From Microvelia longipes (Eukaryota > Arthropoda > Insecta > Hemiptera > Veliidae), in the NCBI GenBank assembly GCA_018340805.1, contig JACMZG010000008.1, positions 74,896,389 through 74,960,388 of the forward strand: a DNA stretch of 64,000 nt, in the 5' to 3' direction. Under the pieces are notes generated by a model. That model did not search any database. It was not told the origin of the DNA and worked only from the letters and a program-made list of their open reading frames with translations. The position numbers and the translations under genes are program-made. Within the stretch, counting starts at the first letter, position 1; every line of letters starts with the position of its first letter. Positions 33,365 to 44,885 of the stretch are shown one piece after another.

Positions 33365-33990
33365 TTGAAGTTAAAACAAGATGCCTTCGGCCTCTTTACC
33401 GTACTACGGCATCGGCGCAGGTGCCGCGTACAACTACCATGTGGCAAGGAGCGGCCAAATGGTTGTAGGAGCCACATCAGTGGCATAATGCCAAGATATA
33501 AGCGAATTTTCAAACGTATAAGAGAAAAAATTTGATTTGTTTACATTATGTCAATTAATGACATATTCATTTGTTGACATAGATATGTCAATCAAAAAAC
33601 CAAAACTAATACTGATAACACAATGAAACGTCGAATGTTTGTGAACAATACATAGAAGTATATGTGTAAAAAATATCAGTCCAATCTTAAAACTATATAA
33701 AGATTTGTGATATTTTAAATGTTTGTGGTGTTATTTTAACCCGAGAGAGCGTTCGAAAGTTATCGTGTCCCATCGAAACAAAAAAAACTAGGACATAAAA
33801 ATCTCATACACACCACATATGCTATATATATACTATCATATATATATACATATATACTATATATATAATATATATACAATATATATTATATATATATATA
33901 ATATATCATTATATATATCCCGTATATGTATACATTTATATATATATATCATATATATATATTATATATGTATATATATATATTTTCATG
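33365..33990 (+). repeat. Family E copy with (TA)n
   Basis: The GC-rich opening (gatgccttcggcctcttta, ctacggcatcggcgcaggtg), core 'gtggcataatgcca', 'agatataagcgaatttt', and the 'catcgaaac' block before a long (TA)n (33820-33985) match the copy at 993-1740. Confidence 0.65.
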
Positions 33991-34089
33991 ATCAGAAAGT
34001 CCCTTCTTCAAAAACATTCACCTTCCCCGCCCCCATCACCCCCATGAGCCCCGACCTTATAAGCATATTTTTTTACAAAAATTCGCTAA

Positions 34090-35315
34090 AAAGGTAGTAT
34101 TTTCGCCAAATATCCTTTGATATTTAACATAGATTTAGAATATTATATTTAGTTATAGAGATAATATGCTTCGACTTTTCGACTTTTTGGTTACTTAGAG
34201 TGGTTGTATTGACTTCGGACTGGTGCTATTCGATTCAGCGTCACAAACATTTTATCGTAGTGAAAAATAATTACCGATTTTTTTAAACATTTGCTGACTC
34301 AGCGATCAAGATTAATGACGTTCTAACAACCCGATTTTCAAAAGGGTTCGAGTCCTACCCAGAAATATTTATCCGTTCAAGAAATAAAAAGGTAGTATTT
34401 TCGCCAAATATCCTTTGATATTTAACATAGATTTAGAATATTATATTTAGTTATAGAGATAATATGCTACATAAAATAAAAAATACATTTGTCTAAAGTA
34501 GATAAATTTAAATTAATTACGATATAATATTAACTCAATGATATTTATTATTGAGTTAATATTCTCAATTATATTCATTTATTTAGTAATATTTTACAGA
34601 ACAATCACACATAAAAAGATAAAATAAATGAACCCTAAAAGGGAGGTATAATTAATTATTGTTTTTTATAATAACCATAAAATACCAATCGATAAGAATT
34701 CAATAATAAGATAACCTGATAACTCTTTCTAGATAAGGATATAAATTTTAATTATTTGTAAATCAAGGAAGTAAAAGTTATTCAATATTTAATCAATCAT
34801 TAATTACTTGTAATAGTGTCAATCAAAAAATAATTTAATAACTCAGGAGAAACAAACGCGTTGAAAAATTGATAGGAGGAAACATGCATTAATTTTCAAT
34901 TTTTTTGGTAAAGATGTTGGAAAAATAAAAATGCTGGTGAGGAGGTCCGCATGTCCGTACTTAAAAATTTATTTCTTGCTTAAGGTTCCGGTTTATGCTT
35001 TATAACTTAAGCAGTTACTCAATAATTTACTTTTTATCGACCGTGATTTTGGTTACAGGTTATTTATTAAAGTTTTGTCGACTTTTTGGTTACTTAGAGT
35101 GGTTGTATTGACTTCGGACTGGTGCTATTCGATTCAGCGTCACAAACATTTTATCGTAGTAAAAAATAATAACCGATTTTTTTAAAAATTTGCTGACTCA
35201 GCGATCAAGATTAATGACGTTCAAACAACCCGATTTTCAAAAAGGTTCGAGTCCTACCCAGGGTTGATCAAGTTTGATAAAGAAATATTTATCCGTTCAA
35301 GAGATAGAGGGTTCA
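34090..35315. repeat. Two interleaved duplicated segments
   Basis: The segment at 34091-34169 recurs at 34389-34469. The segment at 34175-34381 (from gactttttggttacttagag through ggttcgagtcctacccag) recurs at 35074-35305, with a 19-bp insertion in the second copy. Identity is high. Confidence 0.8.
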
Positions 35316-36230
35316 CAAAAATTTCTAAAAATACACACGCACACACACGAAGAATCTTGAAATAATGCCTTTTAATTACTAAAGGATATATGACGTCATA
35401 CATCTAAACCAACATTATGATTATTAAAATACACGATCAGTTTTAGATGTATTTTGGAAAGACATAAAAAGATAAGAAATAAAGCCTTAGTGTTATAAGA
35501 CTTTTATTTTGACCTACATCAGCCTAAATAATCCTCCAATTCCTCCCTGTCTTTGAAATAACTCAATAAATTAGAGCAATATTAGAAGTTATGGAGGCTT
35601 CCTAGGTTGTGTAGGCCCTTATTACAAGTCTATAAATATCTAGAAAAGCCCTGTATAACATTTCAGGTTATACAGTCATCAATTTTATTCTTTTAACGTA
35701 ATTAAATAAAAGATACTTTGACGTACAGCTTTATACAGAGAACAAAACAAGCGTTTTTAACATCATTGAGATTAAAATATGTTTAACGTACAGGTTAATA
35801 AAGAGCACATAAAAAGAGTTTTCAATGTCATTGCAAGATAGTTTTGCAAAGATAGTTTAAAGTACAGTTTTTTCAATGCACGAAACAAGATTTTCTAACA
35901 TCATTGAATAAAAGTTGATTTATACTCTGTATAAACATCTGTGCTCTGTATAAACAGCTTTATACAGAGCACATAATAAGAGTTTACAAAGAGGCTTAGA
36001 CGTAAAGTATTGTGCAGCATGATACAATCGTCTTAAACAAACATTTCATTGAGAATCAAATAAAAGCCTTATTTTTGCTCCTTTTATGTTTTTTGAAACT
36101 GATTAATTTAAAGTAAATTCGTAATTTTTTATCGCTCAAGATATGATAGAACATCCCATGAAAATTAGCCACTAATAACTGATGGCATGAACAGAGTCAG
36201 ATACTAAATTTATAAAAACTGAAAAAACTT
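35316..36230. other. AT-rich stretch with a loose ~90-bp periodicity
   Basis: There is no gene. Between about 35690 and 36060 the words 'tacagctttatacagagcac' and 'aagagtttt.aa.atcattga' recur three or four times, so this is probably a decayed tandem repeat. A TGACGTCA palindrome is at 35391-35398. Confidence 0.5.
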
Positions 36231-36665
36231 TTAAGAACAAAAAATTTGTAAGAGCCAAAGTAAATGTTTAAATTAATAAAAACCTAAATATTTTTTAGGT
36301 CTTACCAAAATAGATTTTAAATTGGTAAGAATCGAAACAATTTTTAAAATTTGTAACAACACAAACAAATTTATAAATTTCTGGAACCAAAACATTTTTT
36401 CTAATTTGTAAGAACCAGAATATATTTTTTTAATTTGTAAGAACCAAAATATTTTTTTTTAATTTTGAAGGACAAAAATATATTTTTTTTATTTTTAAGA
36501 ACCAAAATATATTATTTTAATTTAAGAACCAAAATTTTTTTATTTGTAAAAACCAAAATATTTTTTTTAAATTTGTAAGAACCAAATTATATTTTTATAA
36601 TTTGTAAAAACCAAAATATATTTTTATAATTTGTAAGAACCAAAATATTTTTTTTTAAACTTGTA
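36230..36665. repeat. ~32-bp A/T-rich tandem array
   Basis: About ten units of tttgtaagaaccaaaatata followed by a T run of variable length. Confidence 0.9.
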
Positions 36666-36857
36666 AGAGAGGTAAAACGTATTATTAAATTTAAAACAAA
36701 CTTAAAATTAAATTAAAGCAAAATATATAACTTAACTAGGTATTTCAGATTTTATTTCAGAACAGGCAAATTTATCTAAAATACGGTAGCGGAAGATTCG
36801 ATTTTTAGTATTGCTTATCTCCGGAATAATTTAAATAAAATTAGATATTGCATTAAG

Positions 36858-36921
36858 AAAAAATAACAAGATTAGGTTAATATGAGAGGGGATATCTATT
36901 AACCTAATCTTGTTATTTTTT
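36858..36921. repeat. Perfect 25-bp inverted repeat
   Basis: Arms at 36858-36882 and 36897-36921 are exact reverse complements (core aacaagattaggttaata) with a 14-base spacer tgagaggggatatc. It would form a strong hairpin. I see no terminator or RNA gene context. Confidence 0.9.
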
Positions 36922-36934
36922 TAGACATTCACTA

Positions 36935-37730
36935 AAAAATTTAAATTAGACATGTTGATTAGGATAGAACAATATTTAAATAGATTACCAAAAATATGAC
37001 AATACTATATAAATATTAAATATAACCTATAGGATAATAATCAATAAATCAACTCAATTACGTACCACCAAGACATAAAGACTCGATATTTAATTACCTG
37101 AAAAAAAATAATAATTAATGCAAATTCTTAATTAAAAAGAAAGTAATTTAAAATTAATATTTTTTTTTAATTATAAACTAGGGATGATTTAAATTATAAC
37201 ACAACTTTTCTTCTGGCATGCAAAAGAACAGATTATTTTTTAACATGGTTGTATTGTAATAAATAAAAATTCGCAAAATTACAATGTAAAATAATAAACT
37301 GCGTAAGCTTTTGCGCTTATTGTTATGAAGATTTAGGTCTTCCGGTGGTAACCGCGTTAATGTAGATGAAGAATCCGACGTCACGCTTGCACTGTGGGAG
37401 GCATCTTCAGAGATGTAGGACTTTATAAATCCATGATGATTATCCATGATGTGACGTTATAAATCTTAATGTTAAATAACATAAAAAGCTAATGCTTACA
37501 TTAAATACAGGAAACTTAGGTTTGCAAATGACTACAAATTTACTCTACTTTAGTCAATAGTAATATAATAATTCAATAGTAATAGTAGTCAACCTGACTG
37601 ATTAATATTTTTTAATTAAACTGCGCACAAAAATCAACCCGGAGAAGGACAAACCCCGTATTGAAAACTAGGCTATAGTGACGTCATGACTATCATCCAT
37701 ATCTAAATTGATATAAATAAATAAATAAAA
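36935..37730. other. AT-rich spacer
   Basis: No gene is recognisable. The short minus-strand frame at 37178-37447 has no known domain and low-complexity flanks. A TGACGTCA palindrome is at 37679-37686. Confidence 0.45.
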
Positions 37731-38285
37731 GCTTTATTGTTTAAGATTTGGAATGGCAAACATACAAACGTCAATCGATATTATTTTAAAACAAAGAAAA
37801 AAATTCTTCAATTTTATATATAGGATTTTCCTTTAATAAATTTTTAATTTTCTTATCAAAATCATTGTCATCGAGATTTCTAATTTCTGCCGGGAGGGTG
37901 TTGAACAGCTGAACTAAGTAGGAGAAACCTGTCTCAGATCTGGTAAGTCTATGTTGATTATTATATATATTATTTTTGTTTCTGGTGTCATACTGATGAA
38001 CATCTAAATTTTTAATAAAGCTATTATCTCTTTTTACATGTTTAAGACTATGATAAATGAAAATAGCCGTCATAGTCATCAGTCTTAATTTTTGAAACAG
38101 AGGCTTGCACTTAGTCCTTCTTGGGACCCCGGATATTATCCTTACAAGGCATTTTTACTTAATCAGAAGTTTTTCGGGTTGCCTGTGACCCTATAGTATT
38201 ATCCCATACTGTAATCTACTTTCAAATAAAGCATGGTAAGTAGATATTAAGCTTGAGATATATAAGGGCTTCTAGTTAGGCTGTT
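37700..38285 (-). pseudogene. LINE E, CR1-like ORF2 C-terminus
   Basis: On the minus strand the frame carries the typical tail of CR1-like LINE ORF2 proteins. The order is 'STYHALFESRLQYGIIL', then 'KCLVRIISGVPRRTKC' and 'PLFQKLRLMTMTAIFIY', then 'QYDTRNKNNIYN' and 'LFNTLPAEIRNL'. Two in-frame stops (near 38196 and 38160) mark it as dead; the last 97 codons (37786-38079) are intact. It ends in AATAAAGC followed by (TTTA)n at about 37715-37735, and is 5' truncated near 38285. Confidence 0.85.
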
Positions 38286-38796
38286 CGCAACTCACTATTT
38301 TATCATAATTTTAAATCTCATCTAGGGATCTTCGACACTTAGGAATGTAAGGCAAAACTTGCTCAAAGTAAGGGATGGTGCGCCATTAAATAATATTTCG
38401 AGAAATCTAATAATGTAATTAACACTTCAATGCTAACCCAATATGTTCATTTAAGTCTTTGTAAAGACACGTAGACAATTGCGGCTAACATGATCGTAGA
38501 AAAGAAAAAGTATTAGTATTTTATAAATCACCTGGAGTTGATAAGATAAGAACATCAGAAAACAACACCTCTTTTATATTATGTTAAATCTTATATGAAG
38601 ATATTATTAGCTATGAATTAGGTCAGCAAAAGAATTTTAATCTATTCTAAGATAATAAAATAAAAGAAATTAATCTCGACACAGCTAAAACTAAAAATGG
38701 ACATAAGGAAAAAACATTTGAAAACTAGAGCTAATGGGTATTTGATTGAATAGCAAACAATACTGGAGTCTTTGTCTCAAGGAGGTAGAAGGTTTC

Positions 38797-39279
38797 AGTC
38801 CAAGAGCCGGACCTGAAAAAATGTGACACATTTTGTACTACTTCAAACTAAATATTTTTGAAAATATACTTTTAATTATGAAGAAAAAACATAGTCTGCC
38901 TATCCAGAGTAGAGCAATTCATGTAATTGCGCATGCTCAAAAAATTTATAAAATCGCAAAAATTTCAGTTTTCTTAAAATAAGTGGTTCCCTGTGGGTCG
39001 TGTGCAAAACATGAAGAGAACATTTTTTAAAGGTGATACAATTTTATGAAAAACGAGTATTTTATCATCACAATTAGATGGATGCAATCAAAGTTATGGC
39101 TCTTTCAAAAACACTGGTTCTAAATGGAACCACTCTTTCAAAAAATGGTTAATTTATGCAAAGTCAGCGAATTTGTTTGGAAAATATTGGCTTTTTGTGC
39201 AAAAAGATGTATTGTCAGAAAAATTTCGTTTGAAGTAGTACAAAATGAGTCACATTTTTTAAGACCTGGATCTTGGACT
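38797..39279. mobile_element. MITE-like element J, copy 2
   Basis: It has the same inverted ends as copy 1 (agtccaag ... cttggact). The internal ~190 bp from acatgaagagaaca on is nearly identical to copy 1, while the left arm is more diverged. Confidence 0.65.
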
Positions 39280-40163
39280 TTTTGTCTCGGCTAGACTCAC
39301 TCGATCTAGTAAAATTTTACACATTCCACAATTATGTTAGAGCAGTTGTCAGCAACAAAATTGATTTAAAATATAGAAAAATGTAAAAGAGCCTTAGTTT
39401 AAAATAAATGGAAATAATATTCTTTCTCGGTGTTTTAAGGTGAGCAGAAATAGAGTTAGCCGAAAAGGACAAAATGTTAAATTTTTACTTTTCCTCATTT
39501 ATGCCATAGGTATATAGGAAAAGTATTGCGTTTGCTCTAAAAATCAGAAACAGAATTCCAAGTGAATTTTCTGTTTTAGGAGTTTTTACTAAGTTGTCTA
39601 TCCCTATGTGTGTGTTAAGTGAGTTTATCAAGTTGTCTGTTCGTATTTTTCGAAATATTACTAAAAACTACACAGTCGTATTTTTCGAAATATTACCGAA
39701 AACTACACAGCAACAAAGTTAATTTTACTTGTATACAAGAATCTTAAGTATATTACAATAGATCTTTATCTTGTAAAATTTTTATGAAATTAGTTAAAAC
39801 TAATTATTATATAAAATTATGACCGCCATGATGAATTTTTTGGAAGCATTTTCCCGGAACCGACTGTTTTCCTATATAAACCTCCGTATTTAAACGGTGT
39901 AAACGGCAACTTATTAACGTAGAACGGAGGAGGGGGGATTGGAATTATAAGTTAAAAAAAATCAGGTACGGGGTACCGCCGATCTTAACATCAGAATATC
40001 GGCTTCGCTACGCTCATCCTCCCCTCTTCGAACTCGCTTCGCTCGTCCTCAGAATATACAATTCGCCAAATTCAATAGTAGGACATGCGAAGCGAGTCTT
40101 CAGACAATAAAAGCATCCGTTTCATTCTCAGCGATCACCCATCCAGGCACTGACCATGCTCGA
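38797..40163. repeat. Composite block, copy B (no SINE)
   Basis: This matches 2143-3701 closely. At about 39793-39806 it has the intact, single-copy version of the sequence that flanks the SINE in copy A. Near 39660-39690 it has a 30-bp local duplication (cgtatttttcgaaatatta). Element J occupies 38797-39279. Confidence 0.8.
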
Positions 40164-40590
40164 TGATGCTTATCTTTTATGATTCAACAAGAATCAGGAG
40201 TATACTTATATTGAAAGGAAACTTAGTGTACTTATTTATTACGTAATGGTTTTACACTTGCATTAAATATTAACTCAATTGGGCTATTTTCCGATTTTTA
40301 CAAATTTCTAATAAACGTACTCAAGTCATTTGATAAACATTGATTTTTGTAAGTTTAACTTTGAATTAAAAGTTTCATTTTGAAAGTTTTAACTCTCAAG
40401 CATAAATACAATAGGAGATACGATAATAACACACACATACAGATAGATAACTTTGTGAAAACCACTCAGGAGGCCTCAAAAACACCCGAAACAGATAATT
40501 CCGATGACATTCCGGTTTCAGATTTTTTTTGCAAACACAATACTTTTGCTATATACCAACGGTATAAATGAGGAAAAGTAAAACTATTTA
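39960..40590 (-). repeat. Family D/F composite repeat with 5S-like segment
   Basis: It runs from ggtacggggtacc at 39965 through three GCTTCGC/GCGAAGC motifs to a 5S-like part (complement of 40131-40188: aagataagcatcatcgagca, tggtcagtgcctggatgggt, gatcgctgagaatg). The AT-rich body ends in tacctacggtataaat-type sequence near 40560-40585. Confidence 0.65.
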
Positions 40591-41109
40591 GCGCAAAACA
40601 AAGGAAATAGATCAAAGTTATTTGTTGTAGTGTATGTTCCTTTCCAGCAATTTGTAGAAATATTTTATTAAAATTATTACAATACATAGCCCACCTCCTT
40701 TTAGGAAAAGTAAAATATGTTATGTATTAAGTAAAATAAATACCTCATATGAAACAGAAAATAACTATGATATGGGTGTTAAATAATCCTTTTTGGTCTG
40801 TTTCTCCAATTGTTCGGAGTTCTAGCCTTGTGTAAAGGTCGAGGAGTAACTCAGATAATTAGGAACATATGGTGTGGGGTCAGTGTGAAGTTTTCAAATT
40901 AATCTTAAATGCCCTAAGAATAACACCAGACCCCATATACAGTAAAAACAGTAGCTACATAGCTTGTGATCCACAAGCTATGTAGAGTTAAAAACATAAA
41001 AATTACAAACGAGGATTTAAAACTGATCACTGATTCACTTTAAGACAACAGAAAAAGTAATGCAGAAATACAAGAAAAATAATGCGTTTTCAATAAAAAT
41101 CCAAAACTA

Positions 41110-41870
41110 GGATATCCCCGCAATTAACCGTTTCAGGCGTTTTTAAGCCCTCCTGAGTAGTCTTTATCAAATTATCTGTTAGGGTGTGTTTATACCTTAG
41201 AATAATACTATATATAGAAGGAGCACTACTGATAACACGAAAGCCGGTTCACACGTGGACTTAAGTAATGCTGCCACCCTTGCAATATACAATTTTCTAA
41301 AAAAAAGTTAGCAATACTTCCGGTTGCTGAATTATTATGTTCTATTATTAACTAATAAAAGATTATTCATAAAATACTGATATAAATATCGGTGCATTAC
41401 ATTGTTTAAAGCATTTTAAATTGTAGTTTAACGTATGTATTGAAATTATATTAAAAGTAGTCCTCGTGAACTAAATGTAGATTCTTGTACTCCGCCACCC
41501 TTTTGCTATCTAAGACCGGTTTTATTAAATACTCAGCAGGTGTTTTAAGTTATTATATTTGTTGTTTACGATCTTTCTTCATTAATAGATATTTATAACA
41601 AATGTTTAAAATAATGTTTTGTTGTTATGTTGGCAGCATTACTTAAGTGCACCAGTCAACTGGCTTTCGTGTTATCAGTGGAATTACATTGTGTTTACGG
41701 TCCTGTGCTCCTTCTATATATGGTATTATTCTAAGGTTTATGCTAAGAATTGTAACTTTTGTAATTTGTAAATTTTGTAGAACAAGAATGGAAGGCACAA
41801 CATTTTTAGGTCTAATGGTAATATCTATGAAATGATATCAAGTCATAAACCGTCATTAATGACTCGGAAA
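41110..41870 (+). repeat. Family F fragment split by a MITE
   Basis: Left part (aaccgtttcaggcgttttta, agccctcctgagtagt) and right part (gtttatgctaagaattgtaa) are the two sides of a family F sequence. They are separated exactly by the element at 41196-41735. Confidence 0.6.
41188..41743. mobile_element. hAT-like MITE B, copy 1, 8-bp target duplication
   Basis: The element 41196-41735 (540 bp) begins CTTAGAATAATAC and ends GTATTATTCTAAG. The inverted ends continue as tatatagaaggagcac and are imperfect further in. Flanks are GTTTATAC (41188-41195) and GTTTATGC (41736-41743), an 8-bp duplication with one mismatch. Eight-bp duplications are made by hAT, P and Merlin transposases. No transposase is present. 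Confidence 0.85.
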
Positions 41871-42194
41871 AAAAATCAAGAAACAAAAAAACGCGTAAAA
41901 TGTTAGAATCAATTTTAAATATGGCTAACATGTAGTCGTATATAAGACCTAAAATGTTCCTATTTTATCTCATTGTCAGTTAATTTCTAAGTTAATTTCT
42001 TGTAAAATAACACGTATACGGTTTTTAAAAAAGTGTTTAACTTCCAAAAATAATCCAATTTAGTTAAAAATTTGGTATAAATATATCTTTCCATGTAATA
42101 AATTAGTATACAAATTTGATAACAATACCAGCTAGTATACCTAAGATTTCTGTAAGATCACTAATACCTAGATAGGTGATCACTGGGGGGGGGG
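41871..42194. other. AT-rich spacer ending in a G run
   Basis: No gene is visible. A run of more than ten G lies at 42185-42197 against the left end of the next MITE. Confidence 0.5.
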
Positions 42195-42505
42195 GGGTCA
42201 ATCCATTTTAAGTAATCTAGAGATGTTGCTTGAAAAAAATAAAATTAATAATTTTTTTTCTGTGTTTATCCTACCTATAGGTAGTCTGAAACGCCAACTA
42301 TTAATTTTTTCTTCAGCCTCCTTTATTTTCAAAAATCACTTTTTAGTTTCCGAGACACCCAAATTTTGTGTTTTTTGCCAATTTTTGTGGCTTAATATTT
42401 CGGCTTTGGCTTAACTTTTTTTCTGTTAGTCCTACCACACAGAGAAAAATTATAAATTTTATTTTTCCGAGCAACATCTCTGGATCACTTGAAATGGATT
42501 GACCC
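42195..42505. mobile_element. MITE-like element G
   Basis: A 311-bp element starts GGGTCAATCCATTTTAAGTA and ends in the inverted form (ACTTGAAATGGATTGACCC). A second inverted pair (agagatgttgctt / gagcaacatctct, then aaaattaataatttt-type sequences) lies inside. The flanks share tgggg, a possible target duplication. Confidence 0.75.
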
Positions 42506-42654
42506 TGGGGATAAAACAGATTTATTTACTGCCGGAGAACAAAACAAAACAAACTTTTAAAGTAACCCTTAGGGTACCCAGTTTATATAAATAAATACAC
42601 TAACACAACATAAGTCCGATTTGTGTTTTTTTTAAATACGAGCCTAGGGCACGT

Positions 42655-42770
42655 AACCGATGCGCTAGCCTGGGGGCCTCCCTATGACCGCTTCGCGGCC
42701 ACATTGTTGTTGTTACGTATTATTTGTTGTAATATGGCATTTTGCCAAGTATTTAGCGATTTCAATCTAT
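42655..42770 (+). repeat. Family E fragment
   Basis: gaccgcttcgcggcc hairpin, acattgttgttgtt, then 'tggcattttgcca' and 'agtatttagcgatttc' match the core of the copy near 30060-30120 in inverted order. Confidence 0.65.
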
Positions 42771-42844
42771 CTAATTGAATATTCAGTGCAATGCATAACC
42801 CGTATAATTTGATTGAATACCCAACTCATGCATGGCAAGCAAAA

Positions 42845-43275
42845 CAGTGATAGAACAGTTCCCAGATGTAGCATTGCTTTTTGCTTGTTACACTTCCTAG
42901 GTGTCTCTCGCACAATTATATTGTGTCAACTATTCATGTTTTGCAAAACACAGTAGTATCAAATGATATATGTTTTGCTTGCCATGTATGATGGCGGTAA
43001 GAGAGCACCGCTCGTCTCTGGTAAGTACTTCACATTATATTCTTCGGAATTAATTGAAGGTCGGAGTGAGTTCAGGCTCTGTCGGCGCCCTGATGAGTTA
43101 ACGAAACAAAGTAGGACATGACATTATGTCGAGCCATTAATAATGACGAATGTCGAATGATGGAACAGTTCCCAGATGTAGCATTGCTTTTTGCTTGTTA
43201 CATTTCCTAGGTCTCTCGCACCATTATAATGTGTCAACTATTCATGTTGTGCAAAACACTGTAGTATCAAATAAT
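42845..43275. repeat. Family I repeat with a direct duplication
   Basis: The segment gaacagttcccagatgtagc followed by attgctttttgcttgttaca occurs at 42852 and 43165 with about 110 bp of near identity. Between them is a part that matches 48245-48345 in inverted orientation. No coding. Confidence 0.75.
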
Positions 43276-43680
43276 ATACCCTTATAAGCGTCATTTTTAT
43301 GATGAAGATTTACTAAAATTAAGGTTATAATTATGTCATTAAATTAAATTATTTATTCTTATTATAAGAATATATATAACTAAAATACTATAGTATAGTG
43401 TAAAAGTTCTGCATACTTAATTTAGTCATAATAAAAAAAATACAAAAAGACAGACGAAGTTTTCAGACAAGGCAATTCCGGTGTCACAGTGGCATTTAAC
43501 AGAATTTTGAAGCAAGACGCACCAGATAAAAAATTATAGATTTGAGTTTGCCGTTTCCTATATTTGAAAACTTAGTCTATCAAAAACCTTAATAATCATA
43601 TATGCTTTAGAATTCACCATTTAAATCAAATAATCTTAAGAAAAAATAAGGCGAATTATGTGGAAGACCTGGAAATCAAA
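43276..43680. other. AT-rich spacer
   Basis: I see no gene or matched repeat. Confidence 0.5.
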
Positions 43681-43760
43681 ATCAGGTACGGGGTACTTCG
43701 GAACTGTTGCCCATTATATTTGATTTGCTAAGCTCGGATTCGCCATGCACAGACGCTATG
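43681..43760 (-). repeat. Family D end fragment
   Basis: It starts tcaggtacggggtacttcgg, the terminal palindrome motif of family D, and then diverges. Confidence 0.5.
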
Positions 43761-43877
43761 AACACACTTTTTATTCTTTATTAGCGAATTTTCGAAGAAA
43801 AAAAATAAACTTATGAGGTTAGGGTCAAGGAGGGGGGTTGAAATTTTTAAAAAAGGGGGGACAACACCAATCAAGAA

Positions 43878-43881
43878 TATA

Positions 43882-43942
<61 letters not shown>

Positions 43943-44045
43943 TATATATATATATATATATATAATATATAAATATATATATAAATATATATATAAATAA
44001 ATAAATTATATATATATAATAATTATATATATATATATTATATAT

Positions 44046-44080
<35 letters not shown>

Positions 44081-44085
44081 CTGTG
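43878..44085. repeat. (TA)n microsatellite
   Basis: About 200 bp of TA with TAA interruptions, ending in a short TG run. Confidence 0.95.
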
Positions 44086-44530
44086 TGTGTAAGTGTGTAT
44101 ATGTATGTACGAGATTTTTGCTTCTAAACGTTTCTATGGTACACGATATAGTTTTCGGTTTAAATGAATCAATTGTACACAGATCAACCTTGTTAATGTC
44201 CAGAATCCTATAGTTTATAAAATATGTGTGACGTCATTTACCCACAATAATGATTCTATAAGCATTTCGAAAAATCGCAAATCTTCAAAAAGTGTTTAGA
44301 TCGGGGGAATTTTTTTACTTATGTACTCCTATGTATGGTTAACAAGATTACGAAGTTACATTATATTATCACTATAAGTTCCGTTGTTATTGATTGACAT
44401 ATATAATATAATGTAAGCAATTCACGTTTTTTAATAATACATTCGATAAACTAGTTATAAAGCGAACTAATATAGGACAAAAACTATGTGGTCGCAAAGC
44501 GGCCAAGAGGCCGAAATCCTCTTGTTTTTT
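44086..44530 (-). repeat. Family E copy (inverted)
   Basis: Outer block 'aaacgtttctatggtacacg' next to (TA)n, a TGACGTCA palindrome (44229-44236), 'gattgacatat', and the GC-rich end 'tggtcgcaaagcggccaaga' are in inverted family order. Confidence 0.65.
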
Positions 44531-44544
44531 ATTTATTCGTTTTA

Positions 44545-44885
44545 TTTCTAGCGGTAACCCAACGAGGCACTGACCTCGGTCGATGTTACATCATTGCTAA
44601 AACACAACCTGCAGATATACAAGCCGGCGTAGATAGACTAGCACAAACATACTGGGAGCTACGATGATAACAGACACACAGGCGCTAATACAAACAGCTT
44701 AGAAAAAATCACTCAAGATGTCCTTAAAACACCTCGAACAGATAATTGCATTGAAATCCCAGTTTAGCGCAAACAAAATAATTTTCTGATATGATACTAC
44801 CGAGTTTTCCCAAACATAAATAGTTGTCTTTCGCTCAATCAATACTTTACCTGTATCTACGGTATAAATGAGGAAAAGTAAAAAG
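44545..44885 (-). repeat. Short family D/F composite with 5S-like segment
   Basis: The 5S-like part (complement of 44551-44603: gtaacatcgaccgaggtcag, tgcctcgttgggttaccgct) is followed directly by the family F arm, which ends tacggtataaatgaggaaaa. The long AT-rich body of other copies is missing. Confidence 0.6.

Noticed and set aside
34330..34365. The word gggttcgagtcctaccca looks like a tRNA T-arm or pol III box B.
   Set aside because: The flanking bases do not form a T-stem, there is no acceptor pairing and no box A at the right distance, and the word is inside a duplicated AT-rich repeat.
37178..37447. 89-codon minus-strand frame.
   Set aside because: No domain, no splice or promoter context, and low-complexity C-terminal half; not enough to call a gene.
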